Source of the DNA: Tubiluchus corallicola
Lineage: Eukaryota; Priapulida; Priapulimorpha; Priapulimorphida; Tubiluchidae
Length of the DNA stretch: 64,000 nt
NCBI GenBank assembly: GCA_030141605.1
Contig: JAQGDQ010000157.1
Location: forward strand, 387,266-451,265
Direction: 5' to 3'
Shown here: positions 12,861 to 47,200 of the stretch, piece after piece
Layout of the letters: each line of letters opens with the position of its first letter
Numbering within the stretch: the stretch's first letter is position 1
The notes under the pieces: model-generated
What the model saw: the letters and a program-made list of their open reading frames with translations, nothing else
What the model was told of the DNA's origin: nothing
The model's database searches: none
Program-made: the position numbers and the translations under genes

Positions 12861-13378
12861 TAATAATAAATAATTAGTACATTTGTTGTAAGATGAACAA
12901 AAACGGTAGTTTCAAAGAAACCTGCACATGCTCTCTTCATTATCGCCACCTTCAGGCTGAAACCGTCATTAACATCGCGCCCTGTTAAAGTCAGTTAATC
13001 CTCACACGAGTTCTGCCGTTTTCCAGAAACCGTCATTTCTATCACATCACGGAAGTGATTTTACTGCTAGAAATCATCATTGTCATCAAATAGAGAAAAC
13101 CATTTCCTTGCCGAAAGTCAGAAAAATCGTCACCATAATCCACCCGAGAAGAACAAACATTTCAATCATTCGCAGAAGCAGTCATTACCAGTCAACAGGG
13201 ACAGCCCTTCAGTTGCGGAAGCCATTATTACGGAAACATACGGAAAACCAGACATTCGCCGCCGCCGCTAGAGGGCATATCTAATAATGTGCACAAACTG
13301 TCATTGTAATAACCGTTTAAGGATACCCATTATTTTCTCAAGTAATCATCATTACGTCAAAAAAACTGTAGACACAAA
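12861..13378. other. Non-genic stretch with a CTCF-like motif
   Basis: Repeated ACCGTCATT-type phrases and a short open frame at 13080-13271 of low plausibility. The end carries CCGCTAGAGGGC (13265-13276), close to the CTCF core consensus. Confidence 0.35.
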
Positions 13379-13727
13379 TAAGCCTTTTCACAGTTTTGTT
13401 GTGCGCATGCGCAGCTAGGTCAAAGGTTAAGCGTAATACAGCAAAGCCGTTTGCTGCGTCAGTTCAGTAACATGACTTGTTTTATATGGAAATTACTTAA
13501 TTATGCATTAGTCTGTGTGTAGAGTGATTTACTAGCAGGATCTTGCTTGGGAATAAGAAAAAATGAACTAGATAAGGTTCTAGCTAGCTTTTTAAAAGGT
13601 TACTACATGTATTACAATAGCTTGAGCTGCAAGGCGTTGTCAAGTGTACACAAATGCGTTGTCTGATACACTTAACCTTTGACCTTTTCACGATCATCAT
13701 CAATCGCTGGAACTGTGGAAAGGCTTA
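13379..13727 (-). mobile_element. MITE-A copy 3
   Basis: Inverted ends AAGCCTTTTCACAGTT and GGAAAGGCTTATT. It carries a perfect NRF1-type palindrome TGCGCATGCGCA (13402-13413) and a DR1-like AGGTCAAAGGTTA (13417-13429). It lies between the candidate first exon and the membrane-segment exon of the receptor-like gene. Confidence 0.9.
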
Positions 13728-14017
13728 TTGTCATTATTATAACGCCAGTGAAACCCGAATGATATGCACAAAATAACTCTGGCGTCATATGAAAAGAAAC
13801 CACATGGTGTTAACTTGGCTACAAAAACAAGATGGCAACCAACAAGATGTTTATGTATTTTTATATCTACCGTTTGTATTATATATTGTATAAATATATT
13901 TGGAAACTTTTATAGGCGCAACTAGTATCCTTATTGTTGAAAGTTTGACTAGCGGTCTAACTTAGGGGATATTTTTGTATTCTGAATAACATTTAAAGCA
14001 ACTCATTTATTTTCTAG

Positions 14018-23491
<9,474 letters not shown>

Positions 23492-24729
23492 ACTGTAAAT
23501 ACAGATCATTGTAAATTATTTTAAATAAGAATTGTAAGTACATTTTTGGTTTATCATATAATTGTACAGATTAACTTTGTTATGTAATTAGATAAGTGAA
23601 CTTTTTACTACTATTCTACATGAGTTTGAAGCACTGTACGGTGTACGAGAATGTTAAAAATGTGCAAGTTACAAGTTAATGCTATAAAAAATCAACACAT
23701 ACAGCTAAACAGCTTTAGTATCAATGTCAAGCTTCTGCAGTAGAAGCTCCAACATTGTTTGTTGAACAGTATTATTAGTATTTAATACAAAAAATGTTGT
23801 ATAGAACCGTTTCACATAAACGTATTGATAATAATAATTTGAAATGTATAGCCAGTAGACTGTGCATAATTATAACAACTAGCAATGCTTTAGCATTAAC
23901 ACAGCAAATCTAAAACAAATTTAACCAACAGGTTGTTTACGTAAAAATTCAACATACATGTAATAGCATATTTAGTTCAAGCTCTACAATGAGAAGTTTC
24001 AAAATATAATTTTCCTCTTAGCAAACAAGGTAATTTTGCTACCTACTACGCTTGCTTAGAACACTGGACTTCAACTACCAATCATCTGCATTATAGACAT
24101 TATAAACTATTAAAAATGCAAACTGTTTAATCAAAACATGAATATAGTAAAACAAAAAAGCAGAAAAGAAATGAACTAAATTATATTTTGCTGCCATCTA
24201 AAAAGGCAACGTAACCTATTTTAACCTATTTTTAGCAGCAATTTCTCTGCCTTTCCCAATTATTTTTTGGGAAGGTAATAAACATGCACAGAAAGACATT
24301 TGAAAACAGTCACTTAGCTTTTCCTTAATGTTCAACATAAAATAACACCTCTATAGCACATTGTTTGTATTTATATTAATCTATATTCCCTGATTTATTT
24401 TATTTGCAAACATTGGTCCTTGCACTCTTAACTATATAAAGTATGCAAATTTTTAACATAACATTGTTATTGAAAATTCAAGTTTTCACAGTTACAAACA
24501 CCGGGGGAATCATGACATATAAATATGTTGCAGTAGCAGATACTGCAGTATGTTCTATGACATAATGCACACAAATTAAGAAATTTAGTCAGTTAATTCC
24601 TTGAAATTTGCGTAGGTTAAAAGAATATACATTTTTGTAATTTACAAAGCATAAAATGCATGTGATTTCCATTTTTCAGTTTCATTAGATGCCATGCATT
24701 TTAACATGGTTTGTAAAATAGCAATGCTG
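23492..24729. other. 3' UTR and convergent intergenic space
   Basis: AT-rich 3' flank of the receptor-like gene. AATAAA at 24277-24282 is a possible poly(A) signal. No gene. Confidence 0.4.
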
Positions 24730-24739
24730 AGATTGTCCC

Positions 24740-25018
24740 TTGAAAAAGGACTGTATTAGACTCACGTTAATGTAAAATCAATCAATCGCCTAATCGTTTC
24801 AAAAACATCTAGTATGGCCCGTAGTTCCTGACATACAAGCTACACACGTGTCGTTACACGCTACTTGGTTGCACTGATGTAATGATGTAAACAAAGTGAC
24901 GGCCCACCAACTAGCAGTCAGCTCGTGAAACAACGGACTGTGTCAATAATGTGCGGGACTTTTAACGGTCCAGATTTTGTCCTAAATCCGTAAAAGCGAG
25001 GTTCGGCAAACCGAGAAA
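24740..25018 (+). mobile_element. MITE-C copy 1 (left-truncated)
   Basis: Shares ATTAGACTCA, CAAAAACATCTAGTA, CAAAGTGACGGCCC and GTAAAAGCGAGGT-CGGCAAACCGAGA with the copies at 30.9 and 33.4 kb. The left terminus is lost. Confidence 0.75.
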
Positions 25019-25295
25019 TGAGTTTATTTAATTTCATGTTAAATTTTGAACATGGCTTAGTTCTTGATATTTTCTTTTGCTAACTCATGTTCAAGATAGA
25101 GTGTTTAGCTTTACTTCTGTCCAATAAGAAAATTCTCTTCTAAACAATCTTGTTCATCAACTTAAATTCAAATGAACAGCTTCATTTCATCATTACTAAA
25201 TGGTTTGAACCTTGAGAAAGGCCAGAAAATTTCATATGGTTTTGTTTTCCACACGACTTCTCAAGAGATGTCTAGCCCTAAATCGGCATTTAATC

Positions 25296-26052
25296 CAGGG
25301 ATGTTACCGAAACTGAATTTACAAACCGAAACCGAAATTTATGAAACATAGGAAACCGATACCGTAACGAAACCGAACTGAAACATTTTAGCAAAACCAA
25401 CTGCTATTAAAACTGAAAAAGAGAAAATGCTGAAATAAGTAAAATATTTTGTTTTTTCTTTTTCTGTTTATATTTGCTGTGATGCAAAATTACTGATAAA
25501 AAATTCTAATACAAAAAATAACAAGGAAGTTTTGTAGTATAGAACCTCAAGTCTGATGGAGTGGCTTACCTTAGTAAATGTGTTATAATGTTTTTCAATT
25601 AAGTATCCTTAATGACTAATGTTTAAAGATCATAATAATTTCAATAAAAATAAAAAAATTATTTTGTACATATTTTATTGCCTAAACCAAATAAATTCAA
25701 ACATTATATTTCGGTTGATTGGGCCTGGAGACCGCAAAACTTCACAGTCGTCAGCGCTGAAGATATGCCACATTGCCAGCAAAATGCATTACAAACTGCT
25801 ATGTAAACGAAATTTTTGCTTTATTTGAACTTTAGCCAAGATTTTTCAGCAGTTTTTGACATTTTTGAGAAAACAAAAGGTAAATTGGATAAATATTAGT
25901 AAAACCCCCAGAAAACGTTACTGAAAATTAACCAAAATTTCCGCTGCAAAATTTAATAAAGTCTGCCAAAACCGAAACTTAACCAAAAGCGCAATTATCG
26001 GCAAACTGAAACCGAAACGAAAGAAAAAAATTTTGTTTCGGTAACATCCCTG
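25296..26052. mobile_element. hAT-type MITE, 757 bp, with target duplication
   Basis: Termini CAGGGATGTTACCGAAAC and GTTTCGGTAACATCCCTG are perfect inverted repeats. Flanks ATTTAATC (25288-25295) and ATTTGATC (26053-26060) form an 8-bp duplication with one mismatch. Its edge lies 135 bp beyond the PGD stop codon, so it probably lies in the PGD 3' UTR or flank. Confidence 0.92.
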
Positions 26053-26186
26053 ATTTGATCTACACTTTTTTAACATGGATCTAAATAAAAAAGAATTATT
26101 TAACAAATGTCTGAACAACAGGATGCCACTGTGCACCAACCAAACAGTTTGCTAATGAGAAAATAAAATAGCTTCTTTGTGTTAGT

Positions 26187-39943
<13,757 letters not shown>

Positions 39944-40075
39944 TGTTTATGCAAGAATATTCCTCCAAGAAATTTTCTAAATCATACAGTCAACACACCG
40001 CTGCAGCTACAAGTATGTTTACCCTGGACAACGGGCAGTAGGCAGCAGCAGTACTGGCTGAAAAGAACAGAAAAA

Positions 40076-40086
40076 TGCTGAGTCAT
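40076..40086. promoter_or_regulatory. CNC/Maf (NRF2-type) site upstream of PGD
   Basis: TGCTGAGTCAT matches the Maf recognition and antioxidant response core (TGACnnnGC on the other strand: TGACTCAGC). It lies about 135 bp upstream of the PGD start codon. PGD is a known NRF2 target in vertebrates. The site is seen; its use is inferred. Confidence 0.5.
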
Positions 40087-40099
40087 CAGAGCCTTTCAC

Positions 40100-41160
40100 A
40101 GCCCCGTGGTGGTTTACACCTACAGTTGCTGTCAGTGAAAACTGGGCCACGCAGGAGATTATCAATGTCCAGTGCTTGTATAGATAAGCTACTGAATAAC
40201 GAGTTTGCTAGCTGCAAACTATGTAGTATACTGACCATGTGTAAAAATTCACCATTTTTGAAAATGCTTAGGAGGAAAGCATGATAAAGTGCTATAAAAA
40301 AAATCATTGAAACTTAAAACAATTTTAGAACAATTTATACTAGTAAATGAAACAAACATGTAAAATTACTACTTATCATATAAATTTAGATACAAACGAA
40401 ATTGTAAACGAGAAACTAAATCAGAAACATCTAAATCAAATTTTTAGGACGTAAAACTGATTGTTACAATTTGCAAAATGAGAAACTAAATCAGAAAAAT
40501 CAAAATCAAATTTTTAGGGCATAAAACTGATTGTTACAATTTGCACAAAATAATGTAGAAAAGGCACAAATTTAGAATGATCTAAATGTTACCGTGTGAT
40601 ACAGAGGTGAATAGCGTCACACTAGACTGTGTACGTGTGGCCAAGACATTCAGACTGAACTACATGTATTGCAAAACTGTCCAATAGCTCACCATATCGG
40701 AGACAGTTATACTTACATTAACTTTTATGATGTAAATTCATTTTTTAAAACTAACACTCGAATCTCTTAAAATTTGTGTCAGAATGCCAACTGAATATGA
40801 TTAAGATTAATGTTACAATCACTTTACCGTTTTAATTAAGGAGGTTGAATGATGTGTAGTACTGTGTAATGGACAAAAAGACAATTAAAGGATTTACCCT
40901 ATTTGGTGTAAATGAAAATAATTTTTATTAATAAACTACATACATGCATATATACAATTTTGTAGACCAACTGCAATACAAATTGAGTTCACTTTAATAC
41001 TTTAACATTGCTGGAAAGTATACAGCTTTATCAAATGAAGAAATTTTCAGCTATCCATCTTGAAGTACACAAAGCGCCAGATGGCTTGAGTAAAATAAAT
41101 ATTAGCAAAAGAAAAAATTAATATTCAACTGGACATAATTAACTGGCAAGTCGAAACTGT
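40100..41160. other. PGD upstream flank
   Basis: Intergenic. Holds a 70-bp direct duplication at 40405-40550 and is otherwise AT-rich. An untranslated PGD exon cannot be excluded: on the minus strand there is a TTCTTTTCAG acceptor-like stretch at about 40060 and a donor-like CCAGG/GTAAAC at about 40022. Confidence 0.35.
40405..40550. repeat. 70-bp direct duplication
   Basis: GAGAAACTAAATCAGAAA and the following AAATTTTTAGG-C-TAAAACTGA phrase occur twice with a 70-bp offset. Confidence 0.9.
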
Positions 41161-41690
41161 TACCAGTAAGGAAAATAAAATAGTGAACGGTGCAACACTC
41201 CTTCAATTATACAGATATAAAACATGTTTATGCCACTTAACACCTCGTTAGTTAGATATGTACTGGAGTATGGAAATGTAATATATATGACACCTTTTTA
41301 TAATAAAAATATCAACCAGCTGGAAAACGATTAACTTAGAGCAATTACAATACACCTGATGCAGATACACCTGTACAGTATAGCAAGCCTGGAACATAAA
41401 GACTGGTTGCTGGTATTAAAATTACCCAACCAACTCTGTGGAAGGTTCACGGGCGATATGACTGAAGACTATAATACGATGCATACAATACTCCAATAAG
41501 CCTAGAAAGAACTGAAGAAAACAGAACTAGAAGGAAATTGATACAAGTCAAAGTAAGAAGCATTTCTTCGATGTGACAGAACCACGGATATGTAATATGC
41601 TACCGGAACACGTGGTGGTGCACGCTTTATTAAATACCTTCAAGAGTAGCAGTAGTAGTAGTATGTATGTATGCATTATCGAAACTTTAC
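41160..41690 (+). mobile_element. Decayed non-LTR retrotransposon (LINE), RT C-terminal remnant
   Basis: Frame-shifted fragments read like the end of a CR1/Jockey-type ORF2. LVRYVLEYGNVI is followed by QLEN, then GRFTGDMTEDYN (compare RRxRGDMIxVYK), then LPEHVV and a NTFKS tail. Several stops and frame changes make it a relic. The recognition is by motif order. Confidence 0.6.
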
Positions 41691-42420
41691 AAAAAAAACG
41701 ACATTAGCCATTCGCTATTTTCGATAAGTCCTTTGGAAAAACACGTAGAGTCTATAATTACATTCACAGCACAACTCCAAAGACTACTTTAGTAGGCAGT
41801 TACAATGAAACAGACTTTAGTTTTTCAATAGAACCGAAAAATAGTGCACATTCAGAAAAACACAGTTTATATAAATGTTGAGCAATGACAAGAACGTCAA
41901 CAGTTATATTCATTTCCTGTGCTCCATTATGCCAATTGATAATGCCATGGCTATGGTATGGATGAGGACAAGCACTGGTAAATGGGAAAAGAAAATCAAT
42001 CTTTTCATTGGCAATAGTATAGAATATAATAATATTATGAAAATTTCTTCAATACGAAACTACCACTATACTAACCACCTGAGAAGCCTCACGCTTTACA
42101 GTTTATAGTAAACCCAAATATCCATGTCAATCATGTGGTATACCAGGCGTGACTAATGAACTCATCAAGCAGCAAACAGTTTCTTTAATTCTTCAATTCA
42201 CTGCGGTTTATAGGTGAGTTGACCATGTATTACGGAATGGACCAAACCGTTACATCAGGCACTCTTGAATTAGTACACAAAAAATGAACGGTTATGGGAT
42301 TCGAAATGATAAGCTAACTTTGCTTGGAAAACCTAGACAATTTAGCAGAAAACTTTTTTATTACTAATAATTATTATAAGAGAATCACTAAAAATCACTT
42401 TGTATGAGAAAACCTAAAAA
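41691..42420. other. Intergenic stretch before ATM
   Basis: AT-rich; short open frame at 41875-42108 with no recognisable protein. No exon supported. Confidence 0.35.
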
Positions 42421-42439
42421 AGTTTCCGCATCGTGGTTA

Positions 42440-42472
42440 TTTCGCGCGAATGGCGAAAACTACATGGTAAGT
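42440..42472 (+). promoter_or_regulatory. E2F-type palindrome and splice donor: candidate ATM promoter and first exon
   Basis: TTTCGCGCGAA at 42440-42450 is an E2F consensus palindrome. It is followed by GGCGAAAA and, at 42467, a strong donor CATG/GTAAGT. The ATM coding exon begins just after an acceptor at 44255. A non-coding first exon here, spliced across 42467-44255, would explain both signals. Transcription start is not visible. Confidence 0.4.
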
Positions 42473-42954
42473 TAGAGCAGAAAGTCTGAAAAGTGTGTCA
42501 AAGTTCGAGGAATTTTGAAAGTTCCCAAAAGGTTGAAAATAATGTTCATGCGGGTAGTAAACTACCCCTAGACTCGGATACCTTTTTTGTTATACCTGTC
42601 GGTGGCTAAGGTACAGCGGCAATGAAAACATTAATATAATCTTTATTCGCAGATATTACCGTAGAGCGACAGGTCGAAGCCTATAACTATAGCCGTTTTG
42701 CTCATAGTTATTTCTGTCGTTAAACCTCTGTTAATCATTTTATCTTACGTTTTCTCTCGCGTTTTATGTTTTCTTCAAGTGTCAAATAAAAACAACCACT
42801 TCAATTAACTGGCTGTAACTGCACTGTTACCTCGACAGTAAGCAGTCATTTATTAAATCCTGAGGACCTGAACACACGAGCTAAGAGTCACGAAAGTTAG
42901 TGTTTTGCAACGCACGGCAAAGGAGTTTTTACCTTCATCTGCCGGACTTAACGC

Positions 42955-43583
42955 ACAAGAAAACCCTCAACTTACATAAGGCTTAAAAAATTTTTCTTGA
43001 AATTTGTCAGTTTATACCACTTATATACTGCCTTTTTGCATGTTAGACTTACATTGGCAGTAACGCTGTATAGAACCTGTAAATTTAAACTCCTGCGATG
43101 ACCGTTAGACTCGGCCATTTTGACGAAAAGTCGTATGAAACAGTTTAGATAATAAGTTTGAAAAAATAATCAGAGCATTCGTAGCGCACACGTCACTAAC
43201 TGAGTAAAATTTTAAATTACTGTATCTTGTCAATAAGATTAAAAATACGTGGTGAAAGCATTTTAAATAATTAATAATTTCCTTTTCTAGTTACATAACT
43301 CTTTCAAGCAGGTAAGCGACATGCTAAGTAATATAATTTTGCATGGAAAGTTTTTTTGGGACATAGTTTAACATTTACTTTTCTTCCCCTGACTTGCATT
43401 GTGCGTATATGACGACATGTAATGGCGCCGTCGGAACAGTTTTCCGGGAGATTTAAAAGGAAACAAACAAAAATTCCTTCTAAGATATGTACGATATACG
43501 CATAAAATTCCTATAAAGTAATATAATTTTTTAAGACGATTTTTCTGAAACCTACATCAGGTACCCATTTTCTTGTCTTTTAA
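42955..43583 (+). mobile_element. MITE-B copy 5
   Basis: ACAAGAAAACCCTCAAC at the left and TTTTCTTGTCTTTTAA at the right are inverted relatives. Full interior homology to copy 3. It lies in the proposed 5' UTR intron of ATM. Confidence 0.88.
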
Positions 43584-44240
43584 TGCAACACTTCACTTGT
43601 CATTGTTATTCATGAGTATTCTCTTTGGAAAACATTTCTCACAAAAGTGAACAGTTGTTGCTTAGTGACAGCAGCTTTAAAACATTAATTTTGTAAAGCA
43701 AATAAGCATGTTTGAAGTTTGAACAGTAGTTTATCACATGGCATAAGATCGTGAAGTATCATATGAATCTGAATAATAAATTCTATTGCATAATTTACTA
43801 TTATGTTGAAAAGTGTCTTACTAAAAAACTAAATAAACTAGAACCTCGATACAATTTGGTGCAATTTGTGTTTGTACTTAGCTGTCTCTTAACAATTTTA
43901 TTATCACTATTAACAGGCTTTTTAACATGCCACCTACACATGCCGTGTACTGCATCACCAATGCTCAGAAGTCAGAAGTCCTAGCAAAACTAAAGTAGCA
44001 GCCTATTGCTATGCCAGTACTTTCCTATAGTAATTGTAATTGCCAAACTCAACTACTTTTTAAAAAAAGTAATTGCAGAGGCATCGGCACTACTTTTCAG
44101 TAGTGCTAAATTGCATTTGTAGTGGTACTATATTTTAAAAGTAATTTAGTCAACACTGAATATAATTATTTGTTTGATTTCACTAAGAATTTTCTGCAAA
44201 ATACTATTCTTTGCCATTAACATTAACCATTAACGAAGAA

Positions 44241-44255
44241 TTTTGGCTGTTTCAG
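44241..44255 (+). promoter_or_regulatory. Splice acceptor just upstream of the ATM start codon
   Basis: TTTTGGCTGTTTCAG followed by TATTATG. The pyrimidine tract and CAG fit a 3' splice site, placing a 5' UTR intron directly before the start codon. Confidence 0.55.
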
Positions 44256-44259
44256 TATT

Positions 44260-47200
44260 ATGTCAAGTCTACAGGACCTGATTGTGTGCTGTCAACAGCT
44301 CAACGCAGACAAAGTGTCTGAAAGAAAGCGGCAGATGGAGAGACTACGACATCTGCTCTCGCATTTGCAACTTGTGAGAGTTCTTGACAAAAATTCAGAC
44401 TCGTCAAGCCATGCAAGCAAGAGCACCTGCACTTGGGATAACATTTTAACCAGCGTCCAAACAATGATTGAAAGGGAAGCTAATCTGATGGAAAATGCCA
44501 AACTGAGGGGTAGCAAAACAAATTCGGCTTCAGCTGCAGCAAAGAAAAGAAAGGAGTGCATGTCGTTGCTTAAATTTGTTATACTGACGGCTAACAAACG
44601 TGGGACTCGTCTTTCTTGTCCGGAGATCATGACTCATATAATGGCAGCGCTGACGAATGAGTACACAAATAAGATTTTTGGATCTGACTACAGCAAGATT
44701 TTGGCCAAAGAAGTGTTGCCAAATCGAAATTACATTACCGAAATAAGTGTAAAGACATGGGATAAGTTACTAGAAATATATATAGAGAAAATAGTGGATA
44801 CAGAAAATGATGCTCCCGTTGGCACAGACAGGGTTTTGTTTTCTTCCATTCTGTGTATGGTTGTTCAACGTGCGGTAGTGCAAATTTCCATTAAACCCAA
44901 AATGATCACTGGCATAACAGCTGCACTGAAAAATCTGAGACTCGAAAAAAATCATGTGGTGGTGGAAAATTTGCTGGCTGCTGTTAACTGCCTGTGCAAG
45001 GCATTAGCGTTTGAGTGTCGAAACATGATCTGTAAACTAGGTGAAACCGTCTTTACTTCAGTGTTGTACTTTTTCACCATTCAAGTTTCTGAGTCACTCC
45101 GGCATGAAGTTGTGGAGTTTATGCAACTACAGATGTCTGTGCATCACCCCTTAGGTGTTAAACAGGTTGACGATGGTGCATTAGCAATTGATATTGAAGT
45201 GTGGAATTGCCACTTGCGTCACTTGTATGAAGCTTTATATAACGAAATATTTACAAAGAGCTCTCGTGGCAGTGCAAGCGGCAGTCTATCACCAGGTGTT
45301 GTGGATCTGGCTTCTAGTGTTTTTCATCAAGTTTTGACGGAGACATGCTCAGCCATTGATGTAACACAGTTATCAGGATGTCAGACATCAATGTCTACTG
45401 GGAGCAGCAAAAAACGAAGGCGAATTGAAACAGGTTGGGACATGTTGCGTAACCAAATTAATTCTCTGAAAAAGTCTAAGCAGGTTATACCATGGTTACA
45501 ATTATTGCATGGGATATTAGTGACATACTCAAGTGATTTACCAAGTAGCGAGCTTTTACCATTTCTTACTACAGTACATGATACATTATCAGAAAACAAG
45601 ATACCTGAGTTATCTGACTGGCTGTTTCTATGTCTTTCAGCGCTAGGGAAATGCGAGGCACATTTTCCTGCTGGTATGTTGGATAAAGATGTGTGTAAAA
45701 GCCGCTGGGCAGCTATTTGGGCAACAACAGTTAGATATGTGGCTGCTTTCCATAATCGGGAAGGTATGAACCTTCTCTCAAGGATTATACAATTACAGCT
45801 ATTCCATCCTGACAAAAAATTGTTCCATATGTTTCTTTCTATGGTTTGCCCTGTGACTTGGGAGGCACTCAATGTTTTATCTGTATACTTAGATTGTTTT
45901 AGCTTACCTGAAAAGTTTGAACCAGACAGTTTGTCAGTTGGAGAAGGTCAGCCTTATGATGGCAGATACATTCTTCGTTTTAAGCTGTTAAAGTGGCTTT
46001 TGAGGTATGAAGTGATAACTTATTTGCATGACAGTGATACTAAGTCACTTTTGGCAAGTGTATTGTTTAGGTTATGTTTGAAGTATCCAAGTGAAAGTAT
46101 TACTACCATTGTTAAAAAAAATGGTAGAGGCAAGTGGTCAAAACAGGTTGAAGAAAACTACCTCAGAATTGCATTTCATAATAACAAAACTGTGATAAAC
46201 CAAACATTTTCAAATACTGGAGTGCCGAATAGCCTGCTATTAGATCTTCAGCGCGAGTTACATAGCACACTCGTTGAAAGTGGTAAAATCCTAATGCAGA
46301 AATGCCTGTATGATGATCCACTAAAGTCACTCTGTAAGTTAGTTTGTTTCTGTGGTCTGGTAACAAGAATTCTCCAGATGCAAGTTTGTCACGGTGTTTT
46401 TTGTGCAGACAATTTGCCAAATTTTGTTTTAGAGAAGTTAGTGTTGAAAATGCTGGAATCAATTGTACATTTTTTGAAAGTCTGTGAACCGCTAGAGACT
46501 GACAAAACTTTAGTTGCAGATGCAGTCAGTGTGATACCTGAATTTTGGTTTGATGTTCAAGAACAACGTATGAATGCTCAGCTTAGTCGATCATGTATGA
46601 GTGCTGACCTGCTGGAATGGTTATTGCAGCAGGCAACGCGATTTGTTGAGGAAACACAAAGATGTGACGTTTTAGAAGAAACAGAAATGGATGACTTTGA
46701 CAAAATACTTGACTTTCCAAGCAATATAACGAAAGTTCCTAATGATAGTCTTTTTGACATTAACCATGATGATAATGATACGCTTGCTTCCCAGTGTTCC
46801 GAAATGTCACTCAGTTCCCAACAGAGTGCATTTAACATGGATTGTGATCCATTATCTGATGAAACTGTGACAAAGATGCAGAAATTGCAGTTGGCATGCA
46901 TGAGCGTACTGTGCAAGTACTGCATAAATGAAGACAGTATTGATGTTGTTCAACTGAGTGGCTCTAGCTCTGGTGTCGTAAAGACAAAACTGCTAGCTAT
47001 GCTAGATAAATATGACAAAGGCAGGGCTGCTCATCTTCATATGCTGATAACTATAGTTTCAGGCTTAACAACTGAGAATCACAAATTAAATGATCGGGAG
47101 TTAGGAATACTCCTTGAAAAGCTGCAAACAGCACTGAAAGAATATTACCGTAATCAAACAGTTGTATCTCGTCTATTGGATATACTTAATGATTGCATAC

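Noticed and set aside
13080-13271. 63-residue frame, Asn/His-rich
   Set aside because: Built on repeated CGTCATT-type phrases, with no splice signals or known motif.
45381-45872. Reverse-strand frame of 163 codons inside ATM (and others antisense to it)
   Set aside because: Shadow of a conserved coding exon.
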